Part shown: positions 16,557 through 23,155 of the stretch, piece after piece
Layout: each line of letters starts with the position of its first letter
Position numbering within the stretch: position 1 is the first letter of the stretch
Source: Ilumatobacteraceae bacterium
GTDB lineage: Bacteria; Actinomycetota; Acidimicrobiia; Acidimicrobiales; Ilumatobacteraceae
DNA: 41,080 bases
Direction of reading: 5' to 3'
Assembly (NCBI GenBank): GCA_025463305.1
Contig: JAOBWK010000087.1
Location: 1 to 41,080, forward strand
Position numbers and translations under genes: made by a program
The notes under the pieces: model-generated
Databases searched by the model: none
Seen by the model: only the letters and a program-made list of their open reading frames with translations
Told to the model about the DNA's origin: nothing

Positions 16557-17132
16557 TCAGCCCGTGGGGTCGGGCACGCTGAACAGGATCGGGGCTCGAC
16601 CGGGACCACTCCACGGCGACACCGGGCCGAGGCGCAGCACTCGACCCGACGACACCAACGCCTCGACCGCCTTGCGGATGGTCATCGGGCTGCCGCCGAT
16701 GCGGTTGGCGACATCGGCGAGCGTGAACGTCGAGCCGAGCACCGTGAACACCTGGGCCTCGATCTCCTTCGCCGACACCGACTTGGTCCGCGGCGGCGCA
16801 GATGCCTTGCTGCCACGGCCGCCCGTGATCAACTTCGCTGCGCGGAGGACGGTGTCGGACACGCCCAGCTCTCGGAACGTGTCGTACGGGATGCCATTGG
16901 TGTCGGCCCAGCTCCGCGCGAAGCGGATGAAGTTGCGCTCGGAGGACTTGGTGTCCGGGACCCGCGCCTTGGACAGCGCGGCCAGCAGCTTCAGCTTCTC
17001 GATGGGATCGACCGCATCGCGGACCGCAGCCTCCAACGTGGAAACGGCGGAGACGTCGACGATCGCGTCGGGGTTCTCCAGCGCGAGCAGGTAGGTGCGG
17101 ATGGATTCCTCGGGCGTAGCGACTGCGTTCAT
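16557..17132 (-). CDS. Winged-helix regulator-like protein A (unrecognised family)
   Basis: The 191-residue protein is a paralogue of the one at 18681-19280. The N-terminal half has AVRDAVDPIEKLKLLAALSKAR, a likely helical region, followed by GIPYDTFRELGVSD. The C-terminal half has a winged-helix pattern, FTLADVANRIGGSPMTIRKA, and ends with WSGPGRAPI. Together these suggest DNA binding by a two-domain regulator. No named family is recognised. The ATG is preceded by a TATGGT -10 box (17141-17146) with 8 bases between, so it is likely leaderless. It converges on the LuxR gene with only 3 bases between the stops. Confidence 0.6.
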   Translation of the reverse strand: MNAVATPEESIRTYLLALENPDAIVDVSAVSTLEAAVRDAVDPIEKLKLLAALSKARVPDTKSSERNFIRFARSWADTNGIPYDTFRELGVSDTVLRAAKLITGGRGSKASAPPRTKSVSAKEIEAQVFTVLGSTFTLADVANRIGGSPMTIRKAVEALVSSGRVLRLGPVSPWSGPGRAPILFSVPDPTG

Positions 17133-17248
17133 CGCGATTCACCATACCGGTCGCCGCAACCCAGGTCATTCGGCAGCTCTCATGATTGCGGCCAGATCAC
17201 CCGCGATGGCGCATGCCGATCAGCACACCTGGCGCTTGCTCCTGGCCG

Positions 17249-18109
17249 TCACGACGCTGGTCCCACGGCGAGCGCGCCCTGGATGTACGTGCGCACGATG
17301 TCGGCACCTGGCGCCTGGAGATCGACCTCGACCGTCGCCGTGTCGGTGGTGGTGCAGGCCCACAGATCGAGCCGGTTGGCGGGATCGGTGCCGACCAGCG
17401 AGAAGGTGCACGATCCGGGCACCGAGGTGACCTGCACGGTGGAGTCGAGCAGCAGCACCTGCACGGGCGTCACCGTGTCTCCACCGCCGACGCGGGTCTC
17501 GACGTAGTGCGGATCGGTGTTCGGATCGCATGCCCCTCCCCCGGTGCCGTCGGCTGCGGTCCGGCGGACACAGATCTCGTCGAACGAGACGTGCAGCGTG
17601 ATGGGCGCGCCACCGACCGCCGGATCGAACGTGAGGTCCGTGTCGACCCGCGCCGGTGCGAGCACGGGGAACTGGGCGCCGACGTCGCCCAACAGGGCAG
17701 AACCGTCGGCAGGGTTGCGCTCGGCGACGACGTCGGGCGGCAACGTGCCGATCGAGATCGCCGACGACCCGGCATCGATGCTGACGACCGTCGTGGACGG
17801 CGCAGCGATCGACGAGTTGGTGACGCCCGTGGTGGCCAGCGTGTTCCCGACCCACGACGGACCGGGGGCTGCCGGTGTGCCGTCGGTCGGGACGCTGCCG
17901 CTCGGGTTGGTACGGATCAGCCACAGTCCGATGCCGGCCACGAGGACCAGGCAGATCGCACCGGCTGCGGCGAGGACACGGATGCCGACGCGGTGCTCGT
18001 CGGCGTCGTCGAACTGAGTGGAGCGACCCGGCGGCCACGGCGGCGGTTGGGAATCGATGCGGTCGGCGACGTCGCGCAACGACCGTCGGAGGAGTGCTTC
18101 GACCGGCAT
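17249..18109 (-). CDS. Single-pass membrane anti-sigma-like protein (module 1)
   Basis: The 286-residue protein has a short cytoplasmic part (MPVEALLRRSLRDVADRIDS to about residue 40), one transmembrane helix (VLAAAGAICLVLVAGIGLWLI), a Ser/Thr-rich linker and an extracytoplasmic beta-rich domain with cysteines in EICVRR, GGACDP, PGSCTF and LWACTT. Its start overlaps the stop of an ECF sigma gene by one base (TGATG), the usual place of the cognate anti-sigma factor. No zinc-binding HxxxCxxC motif is present, so the sigma-binding segment is of another type. The anti-sigma role is inferred from position and topology. Confidence 0.65.
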   Translation of the reverse strand: MPVEALLRRSLRDVADRIDSQPPPWPPGRSTQFDDADEHRVGIRVLAAAGAICLVLVAGIGLWLIRTNPSGSVPTDGTPAAPGPSWVGNTLATTGVTNSSIAAPSTTVVSIDAGSSAISIGTLPPDVVAERNPADGSALLGDVGAQFPVLAPARVDTDLTFDPAVGGAPITLHVSFDEICVRRTAADGTGGGACDPNTDPHYVETRVGGGDTVTPVQVLLLDSTVQVTSVPGSCTFSLVGTDPANRLDLWACTTTDTATVEVDLQAPGADIVRTYIQGALAVGPAS

Positions 18110-18609
18110 CACATCACATCCTTCAGCTCGGTCCGGAGGCGCTCGAGCCCTCGGGACACGAGGGACTTCACGGTCCCGACGCGACAACCCATCAGGTCGG
18201 CGGTCTCCTGCAGCGAGGCATCGCACCAGAACCGCAACGTCAGCGCCGCGCGCTGTGGATACGGCAGGCGGGCGAGCACGTCGAACAGCTCGGCTTCGAC
18301 CGGGGTGACGAAGCGGTCGGCGAACATCGGCGCCACCGCGTGGGAGCGGCGGAGGCGCTTGCGGTGTACCGATGACGCTCCGTTGACGATGATGGTCCGG
18401 AGGTAGGCGAGCGGGTTGTCGAGCCGCGACATGCGCGGCTCGATCGCGATGAACGAGTCCTGGGCGAGGTCCTCGGCCGCGTGCAGTGAGCCGAGCAGGA
18501 AGTAGGCCAAGCGGACCGCTCCGGCGTACTCGCCGGCATAGAACTCGGCGAACGACCGATCAGCCACTGCAGCACCCCCGCTCGTCCCGAGATCGATCGT
18601 CGCCTCCAC
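18109..18609 (-). CDS. ECF RNA polymerase sigma factor (SigE-like), module 1
   Basis: The 166-residue protein has sigma region 2 (FAEFYAGEYAGAVRLAYFLL then AAEDLAQDSFIAI) and sigma region 4 (LPYPQRAALTLRFWCDASLQ then TADLMGCRVGTVKSLVSRGLERL). It directs transcription of an envelope-type regulon. An ECF-type promoter with GCAACC and CGTC lies directly upstream and ends 8 bases before the GTG at 18609, supporting that start as leaderless. A GTG at 18567 is the alternative. It is followed by the anti-sigma-like gene in the same transcript. Confidence 0.88.
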   Translation of the reverse strand: MEATIDLGTSGGAAVADRSFAEFYAGEYAGAVRLAYFLLGSLHAAEDLAQDSFIAIEPRMSRLDNPLAYLRTIIVNGASSVHRKRLRRSHAVAPMFADRFVTPVEAELFDVLARLPYPQRAALTLRFWCDASLQETADLMGCRVGTVKSLVSRGLERLRTELKDVM

Positions 18610-18617
18610 ACACTGGA

Positions 18618-18644
18618 GACGTCACGGCACACGCGAAAGGTTGC
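18618..18644 (-). promoter_or_regulatory. ECF-type promoter of sigma module 1
   Basis: On the minus strand GCAACC (18644-18639), a 17-base spacer and CGTC (18621-18618) match the general ECF pattern (AAC motif at -35, CGTC-like -10). The start codon is 8 bases further. Autoregulation by the sigma factor it drives is inferred. Confidence 0.5.
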
Positions 18645-18680
18645 GCCTCACATCACATCGGACGAACGCTCAGCCCTCGG

Positions 18681-19280
18681 TCAGCTCGATGTCTGCGTCA
18701 CGTACTGGATGGGCGCGCGACCGGGCCCCGGCCAACCGGGCGTCGGACCGAGGCTCGACAGCTGCCCGGACTGCAGCAGGCCCTGGACCGCCTTGCGGAT
18801 CGTCATCGGGCTGCCACCGACGTCCGTGGCGATGTCGGCCAGCGTGAAGGGCCGGGTCTGGCGCGACCGGATGTGGGCCTGGATCTGCGCGGCCGACACC
18901 GACCGGGACGTGCCGGGCGTCGACGGCCTGCCGCGGCCGGCAACGGACCGTGACGCGCCACCTCGGCCCTCGGCCGCGAGCCCGGCCAGCTTCAGCGTGG
19001 CCAACGGAACACCCAGCTCCCGGAACGTCGAGTACGGGATGTCGTTGTCCGCCGCCCACTGCCGGGCGGACCCGACGAACCCGTGCTCCAACGCATCGCC
19101 GTCGACGGTGCGAGCGCGACCGAGCGCCGCCAGGGCCTTCAGCTTCTCGATCGGGTCGACGGCTCCGATCACGTCCGCCTCGAGCGCGGCGATCGCCTCG
19201 TGGTCGACCAACTTGGCCGGATCGTCGAGGTACAGCAGGTAGGCGCGCACGGTGGATTCAGCGTCAGCAGCAGTGCTCAT
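18681..19280 (-). CDS. Winged-helix regulator-like protein B (paralogue of A)
   Basis: The 199-residue protein shares with the 16557-17132 product the blocks AVDPIEKLK-x-LAAL, IPY-x-TFRELGV, SVSA, FTLADIA, GGSPMTIRKAV and GPGRAPI in the same order, and differs mainly in the linker (a glycine/serine/arginine-rich stretch at about residues 108-130). GGSPMTIRKAVQGLLQSGQL reads as a recognition helix and wing. The ATG at 19278-19280 is 8 bases after a TACTCT -10 box (19289-19294), the same layout as paralogue A. It flanks the ECF module on its upstream side, as A does on the downstream side. Family not recognised. Confidence 0.6.
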   Translation of the reverse strand: MSTAADAESTVRAYLLYLDDPAKLVDHEAIAALEADVIGAVDPIEKLKALAALGRARTVDGDALEHGFVGSARQWAADNDIPYSTFRELGVPLATLKLAGLAAEGRGGASRSVAGRGRPSTPGTSRSVSAAQIQAHIRSRQTRPFTLADIATDVGGSPMTIRKAVQGLLQSGQLSSLGPTPGWPGPGRAPIQYVTQTSS

Positions 19281-19342
19281 CAGCACGAAGAGTAGCGGGT
19301 GCCGGTTCGGCCACCTCCCGTCACGGACGAAGGCCCGAGGGG

Positions 19343-19843
19343 CTAACCGTCGACGACGACGTTGTCGACCACGGTGTCGGGCGGATCCATGTACTGCAGG
19401 ATCTTGCCGTCGTCGTCGAACACCGGGACGAGCACGAACTGGTCGTTCTTGGCCCAGCGAGGCAACCCGGGGAGCAGGTCGGGTGGCAGGACCCGGTAGG
19501 CCCAGCCGCCGATCAGGCACTGGCCCGACGAGAAGTCGGCGAACCCGACGAGCAGGGGCTGTGGGCTGGACGGATCGGCGAGGTAGTGATCCGTCGAGGC
19601 CGTGCACGGATCGCCGATGCTCAACCCGTTCAGGATCGCACGTGATGCGGCGAGGTCCCTGGGGAAGTTCGCAGAGTTGGTGACGAGCGCGTCGTAGGAG
19701 CCCGTCGGGCCATCGGCCGCGACCGCCGTGGCGACCACGGTGCCCGTGACCGCCGTGACGGAGGCCAGGATCGCGCCGACGAGGAGCCAGGTCCTGGAGC
19801 GCTGCCGCCCGCTCGCAGGCACCTTCGTGGTCGCGGCGCTCAC
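19343..19843 (-). CDS. Anchored extracytoplasmic protein with GWAYR-type domain
   Basis: The 166-residue protein has a basic N terminus, one hydrophobic helix (TWLLVGAILASVTAVTGTVV) and an outside domain. The domain has IGDPCT, then QCLIGGWAYRVLP, then VPVFDDDGKI. The same blocks in the same order occur in the anti-sigma-like protein at 20372-21127. The two conserved cysteines could form a disulfide. The GTG at 19843 overlaps the stop of the upstream secreted-protein gene (GTGA), so they are coupled; a GTG at 19861 is the alternative start. I do not recognise the domain. It may compete with, or be sensed by, the anti-sigma-like protein. Confidence 0.6.
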   Translation of the reverse strand: MSAATTKVPASGRQRSRTWLLVGAILASVTAVTGTVVATAVAADGPTGSYDALVTNSANFPRDLAASRAILNGLSIGDPCTASTDHYLADPSSPQPLLVGFADFSSGQCLIGGWAYRVLPPDLLPGLPRWAKNDQFVLVPVFDDDGKILQYMDPPDTVVDNVVVDG

Positions 19844-20286
19844 GAGGAGGTCCCGGACCACGAATGAGTGCCGCCGCTCGCGTAGTAATCGCTGGTGCCG
19901 GCGACGTACCCGAGCGTGCCTCCACAGGCATCCGCCGTGGCCACCATGGTGGCGGTGTTCGCGCCGTTGGAGCGGTACGTGGTGCCGCAGATGTTGCCCG
20001 CTGTGTCGTACGCAGTGGCGACCGCATCGAACGACCCGGCGCTACGGTTGAGCAGGTTGTTGCACGTGCCGCCGCTGCTGTACTTGATCTCGGTGTAGGT
20101 CGAGCGGGCGGGGACCAGGCCGTAACCGCCCTTGGTGATGATGATGCCCGCGCACTCGGTGTAGAAGCCGCCGGTCGGCACACCGGTCCAGTACGGCCGA
20201 ACGGCATACGGATCGGCGGCGAACGCGACCGTGCCGAGCCCGGCGAACGATGCCAATGCCACCGTGACAGCGACCACGCGTCTCAT
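19840..20286 (-). CDS. Small secreted protein
   Basis: The 148-residue product has a clear signal peptide (MRRVVAVTVALASFAGLGTVAFA, cleavage near AFA-AD). The mature part, about 125 residues, is rich in Tyr, Thr, Gly and Asn, with paired cysteines in YTECAGI, GGTCNNLL, GNICGTTY and ADACGGT. It looks like a small disulfide-bonded beta protein on the cell surface or outside. ATG 20286 fits the signal peptide; ATG 20298 upstream in frame is also possible. The gene follows the TAGAA/TTCTA array and precedes the GWAYR-domain gene, to which it is coupled by GTGA. Function unknown. Confidence 0.65.
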   Translation of the reverse strand: MRRVVAVTVALASFAGLGTVAFAADPYAVRPYWTGVPTGGFYTECAGIIITKGGYGLVPARSTYTEIKYSSGGTCNNLLNRSAGSFDAVATAYDTAGNICGTTYRSNGANTATMVATADACGGTLGYVAGTSDYYASGGTHSWSGTSS

Positions 20287-20335
20287 GTGATGGAACATAG
20301 CCACCACGACCTGCATCGTGGTGGATACCAGCAAA

Positions 20336-20376
20336 TAGAACTGGTTCTAGCGATAGAATGTTGGCTCGCTTCTATC
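20336..20376. promoter_or_regulatory. Four alternating TAGAA/TTCTA half-sites
   Basis: TAGAAC (20336-20341) and GTTCTA (20344-20349) form an inverted pair with 2 bases between. GATAGAA (20352-20358) and TTCTATC (20370-20376) form a second inverted pair with 11 bases between. The 41-bp cluster is notably AT-rich for this DNA. It sits at the end of the module 2 anti-sigma-like gene and upstream of the secreted-protein gene, so it may be an operator; the outer pair could also fold as a terminator. Confidence 0.5.
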
Positions 20377-21127
20377 CCCTGAAACCCGGTGCGCCGGACC
20401 AGCCGATGACGTTGCCGTCGTCGTCGAACACAGGTGGTCGATACTTCAGCCCGTCGGACTCCGGGTCCTTGGGAGCGTCCAAGGGGAGGATTCGGTATGC
20501 CCACCCGACGATGGTGCACGTGCCATCGACGGCGTTGCCGACTGGGACGAGGACCGGCTGCGCACCGCCCGACAGCCAGGCGGGGTTCGAGTCGGTGCAC
20601 GGGTCGCCGATGTTGGTGTTCCCGGTGATCGGCTTCGACGCGGCGAGATCCTGCTTGAACGTCGCGATGCTCCGGTGCAGATCATCCAGAGTCATCGAGC
20701 CCGACACCGTGTCGTCGCGGCCGACCGACGACGGTGGCGCGGACGTGTCGGGACTCGCCGTCACGCCCGAGGTGGTGACCGGATCAGTGGCGAGGACGCT
20801 CGAGTTGGTGACGGAGCCGGACACGGGGACGCTCGGGTTCGTCACCGGCGCCGGCGTCGGCACGACGGCGACGCCCGGCGTCGAGCCCGCGGGTCCGGAG
20901 ATCGGCGCCACCGGTTCGAGCCGGCTGGGCTGGGCGCTGTGGGTGCCCCAGACGAGCGTCATCACCAACACCGCGACAGCCGCCGCGGACAGGGCGGTGA
21001 TCAGCAGCAGACGGGGGCGGTGTTGTTCGACGGCCGACCGTCCGTGCTGCACCGACGTGGGCATCTGCGCGACGGACCACTCGAGCGCTGCTCGGAGATC
21101 TGCCTCGGCGTCGTGGGTGAGCATCAT
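20372..21127 (-). CDS. Single-pass membrane anti-sigma-like protein with GWAYR domain (module 2)
   Basis: The 251-residue protein has a cytoplasmic N terminus of about 45 residues (MMLTHDAEADLRAALEWSV onward), one transmembrane helix (LLLITALSAAAVAVLVMTLVW), a long Thr/Ser/Pro/Val linker containing VTNSSV, and a C-terminal domain with DLAASKPI, IGDPCT, CTIVGWAYRILPLD and PPVFDDDGNVIGW. This domain is shared with the 19343-19843 product. The start overlaps the sigma stop (ATGA, 21124-21127). No zinc anti-sigma motif is present. The anti-sigma role is inferred from coupling and topology. Confidence 0.65.
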   Translation of the reverse strand: MMLTHDAEADLRAALEWSVAQMPTSVQHGRSAVEQHRPRLLLITALSAAAVAVLVMTLVWGTHSAQPSRLEPVAPISGPAGSTPGVAVVPTPAPVTNPSVPVSGSVTNSSVLATDPVTTSGVTASPDTSAPPSSVGRDDTVSGSMTLDDLHRSIATFKQDLAASKPITGNTNIGDPCTDSNPAWLSGGAQPVLVPVGNAVDGTCTIVGWAYRILPLDAPKDPESDGLKYRPPVFDDDGNVIGWSGAPGFRG

Positions 21128-21579
21128 GGCTCCACCTCCAGGCGTAGGCGCTTGATGGCGCGTTGGATCAGCGATCGCACGGTGGCCGGGGCCACGCCGA
21201 GCATCGCTGCGGTCTCGTCCTCGGGAAGATCGGCCCAGTAACGGCACACGATCGCGACGCGCTCCTTGTACGGCAAGCGGGCGATGGAGCCGGCCAGCTC
21301 ACTGTGACGCTGCTCCGCTTCCGACGGCGGCCGGACGAGCTCGAGTCGTTGCCGTTCGATCATCGTCCGCCGCCGCCGCGTGCGGAGCGAGTTGACGATG
21401 GAGGTCCGCAGGTAGCCGTGTGGGTTCTCGACGTCGGCGAACCGTGGCAGCAGCGCGCTGTACGCATCCTGGACGGCGTCCTCGCTCAGCGCCCGATCAC
21501 CGCACAGTAGCCACGCAAGATGCAGGGCCCAGTCGTGCGATGCGCGGTAGAACGCCTCGAAGGAGGTGTCCTCGTTCAT
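21124..21579 (-). CDS. ECF RNA polymerase sigma factor, module 2
   Basis: The 151-residue protein has sigma region 2 (FEAFYRASHDWALHLAWLLC, then SEDAVQDAYSALLPRF) and region 4 (IARLPYKERVAIVCRYWADL then ETAAMLGVAPATVRSLIQRA). The start ATG 21579 gives the usual ECF N terminus (MNEDTSFEAFY). An upstream in-frame ATG near 21609 would add ten residues and lie almost at the predicted transcription start. It is followed by the coupled membrane protein and driven from the duplicated promoter element at 21618-21650. It is divergent from the sigma4-like gene at 21829. Confidence 0.88.
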   Translation of the reverse strand: MNEDTSFEAFYRASHDWALHLAWLLCGDRALSEDAVQDAYSALLPRFADVENPHGYLRTSIVNSLRTRRRRTMIERQRLELVRPPSEAEQRHSELAGSIARLPYKERVAIVCRYWADLPEDETAAMLGVAPATVRSLIQRAIKRLRLEVEP

Positions 21580-21617
21580 CGACGAAAACCCGCGTGCTGC
21601 CGACCGCATGCCTGTAT

Positions 21618-21650
21618 TGAGTGGCGACCCCGGTGGATCGTGGCAAAGAA
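21618..21650 (-). promoter_or_regulatory. Duplicated promoter element, copy facing sigma module 2
   Basis: On the minus strand TTCTTTGCCAC (21650-21640) is followed after 12 bases by TCGC (21627-21624), 3 bases, then TCA (21620-21618). The same arrangement faces the divergent gene at 21744-21776. The layout fits a -35/-10 pair read by an ECF sigma factor, ending about 40 bases before the sigma start codon. Confidence 0.55.
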
Positions 21651-21743
21651 GTTCATTTTTCCGAACCTGCGGCGACCGACCGTTCCAGCGAGACACAGGA
21701 AGTGAACGCACACCGCTGTGGTCTGCGAACGAGATTTCTCAAA

Positions 21744-21776
21744 TTCTTTGCCACGGTTGTGCGGTCTCGCGTGTCA
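21744..21776 (+). promoter_or_regulatory. Duplicated promoter element, copy facing the sigma4-like gene
   Basis: TTCTTTGCCAC (21744-21754), 12 bases, TCGC (21767-21770), 3 bases, TCA (21774-21776). All blocks and spacings equal those of the minus-strand copy, with further shared positions (CGG) inside the spacer. It ends 52 bases before the ATG at 21829. Confidence 0.55.
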
Positions 21777-21828
21777 GTCCTCGTGTCGGACCGATCCGCA
21801 GGTCTGCCACGACGTCTCTGGAGTCCGC

Positions 21829-22389
21829 ATGCCCAACGAAGGAGCGCACGAAGTTGCGGCGGCAGACGGTAGCTCGTGCCGTCCGCCGCGCACTGCGACG
21901 ACGGTGGACCCCGATCGGCTCGTGCACCGTCACATCAAGGCCGTCGACGACTTCGTTCGCGAGGTGTTCCCGTGCGCCGACCCGGATCTGACGATCGACG
22001 AAGTGTTCGCGCGAGCGGCCGCCGCCGGCCTCACGGCTGACGATGCCGACATCGTCTGCCGGCTCTTCGGCTTCGCCATCGACATTGTCCGCACGTCGCA
22101 TCCGTCGGGGGCGTGGTGGATCGAGAACGCCGCGTGGATCGAGGACTCCATCCGCCGTTCGGCCGGCGAGAGCGGCTCGGCCGCTGTGCGCGCCGAGGCG
22201 TCCCGGTCGGCGGCAGCCGTTGCCGCCCTCAGCGTGCGCGACCAGTTCGTGCTGCGGATGTTGGTCGTCAGCGAGATGAGCGATCGTCAGATGTCGATCG
22301 TGCTGGGGCTCGACGAAACGAGCACCGCGCGCATCGTCGGCGGCGTCCGGCACCGGTTCCGCACGGCCTGCGAGGCGCCGGAGCGCTGA
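21829..22389 (+). CDS. Sigma4-like helix-turn-helix protein
   Basis: The 186-residue protein ends in a segment resembling sigma region 4: LSVRDQFVLRMLVVSEMSDR, MSIVLGLDETSTARIVGGVR and HRFRTAC. The N-terminal part (DPDRLVHRHIKAVDDFVREV, then ADPDLTIDEVFARAAAAGLT) is helical and does not match region 2 clearly. It could be a degenerate ECF factor or a DNA-binding modulator. The ATG at 21829 has GGAG (21820-21823) 5 bases upstream. It is divergent from ECF module 2 and shares its promoter element, so it is probably in the same regulon. Confidence 0.55.
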   Translation: MPNEGAHEVAAADGSSCRPPRTATTVDPDRLVHRHIKAVDDFVREVFPCADPDLTIDEVFARAAAAGLTADDADIVCRLFGFAIDIVRTSHPSGAWWIENAAWIEDSIRRSAGESGSAAVRAEASRSAAAVAALSVRDQFVLRMLVVSEMSDRQMSIVLGLDETSTARIVGGVRHRFRTACEAPER

Positions 22390-22419
22390 CCCGCAGGATC
22401 CACAGATCTGGGCGCCGCC

Positions 22420-22460
22420 GTCCGGCCGAGAGCGAACCAGCCCTTCGCTCTTGTCCGGAC
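22420..22460 (+). terminator. Hairpin downstream of the sigma4-like gene
   Basis: GTCCGG (22420-22425) pairs with CCGGAC (22455-22460), and AGAGCGAA (22429-22436) with TTCGCTCT (22444-22451), leaving a 3x3 internal loop and a 7-base apex. It lies 30 bases after the stop at 22389. A terminator role is likely despite the lack of a T-run. Confidence 0.5.
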
Positions 22461-22520
22461 GGTCGGCGTCCAACCCCTCGCCGGCACCGAAGCGCACCGG
22501 CGATCGACCCCCAGAACGGA

Positions 22521-22551
22521 CGAACCCCGCCTCGTCGAGAGGCGGGGTTCG
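22521..22551. terminator. 13-bp perfect hairpin beyond the tRNA-Pro
   Basis: CGAACCCCGCCTC (22521-22533) and GAGGCGGGGTTCG (22539-22551) pair perfectly around GTCGA. On the minus strand it begins 14 bases after the tRNA 3' end, the normal place for a terminator of the tRNA transcript. It may also stop plus-strand transcription. Confidence 0.65.
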
Positions 22552-22565
22552 GACGTGACTGCTGT

Positions 22566-22642
22566 TGGTCGGGGTGCCGGGATTCGAACCCGGGGCCTCC
22601 ACGTCCCGAACGTGGCGCGCTACCAAGCTGCGCTACACCCCG
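22566..22642 (-). tRNA. tRNA-Pro (anticodon CGG)
   Basis: The minus strand folds as a full cloverleaf. The acceptor stem is CGGGGTG/CACCCCG, the D-arm contains AGCTTGGTAGC, the anticodon stem is CCACG/CGTGG with loop TTCGGGA (anticodon CGG), the variable loop is short, and the T-arm is CCGGG-TTCGAAT-CCCGG. The discriminator is A and the 3' CCA is encoded (22566-22568). It reads CCG proline codons, which are common in this GC-rich genome. It lies 18 bases downstream of the receiver-protein gene on the same strand. Confidence 0.97.
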
Positions 22643-22660
22643 ATTGGTGCGGCGCCGATG

Positions 22661-23125
22661 CTACCCCGACGAGACGGCTTGTTCCTCAGCCGATCTGGCC
22701 GCGGCTTCAGCGTCTGAGGCGAGGTCGCCCTCGGGTCGGGCGACAGCCGCTGCCTCGGGCGGATCGTTCAAGATCGCGTCGACGGCGCGCTGGATCTTGA
22801 GGGCATCGAGCGGCTTGATCAACCATCCGTCGGCACCGCTGCGCTTGGCCAGGAACACATCGGCGGTGCGGTCGAGCAGCATCAGCACGGGGATGTACGG
22901 CAGCGCGCCGGAGCTCTCGTCGAGGCGGAGGTTCATCGTGACCGCCATGCCGCCCATCGATCCGCTCTGGAGATCGAGGATCGCCAGGTCCGGCGTGCGC
23001 GCCTTGACGACGCCGGTGACGTCGCGACCGTTTCGGCACACGGTGAAGCTGGTCTCCGGACCACCGAGCGCGGCGACGATCTCGTCGACCACCCACTGAG
23101 CATCGGCTGCGATCAGAACATGCAC
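22661..23125 (-). CDS. CheY-like receiver protein with degenerate switch residues
   Basis: The 154-residue protein is a stand-alone receiver domain with an Ala/Glu-rich tail and no output domain. The phosphoacceptor is D51 (LAILDLQSG) and the conserved lysine is K104 (GWLIKPLDA). The acidic pair near the N terminus is reduced to A7-D8 (LIAADAQW), and the switch Thr/Ser is replaced by L84 (PVLMLLD). Phosphorylation-driven switching may therefore be altered. GTG 23125 follows a TACAGT -10 box (23134-23139) by 8 bases, which suggests its own promoter in the 30-base gap after the ATPase gene. Confidence 0.8.
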   Translation of the reverse strand: MHVLIAADAQWVVDEIVAALGGPETSFTVCRNGRDVTGVVKARTPDLAILDLQSGSMGGMAVTMNLRLDESSGALPYIPVLMLLDRTADVFLAKRSGADGWLIKPLDALKIQRAVDAILNDPPEAAAVARPEGDLASDAEAAARSAEEQAVSSG

Positions 23126-23155
23126 GAACCGTGACTGTAGTCGGCCGTCCGGCCG

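Noticed and set aside
20336..20349. Possible LexA/SOS box (GAAC-GTTC)
   Set aside because: The actinobacterial SOS box needs four bases between GAAC and GTTC; here only two are present, and no DNA repair gene is next to it.
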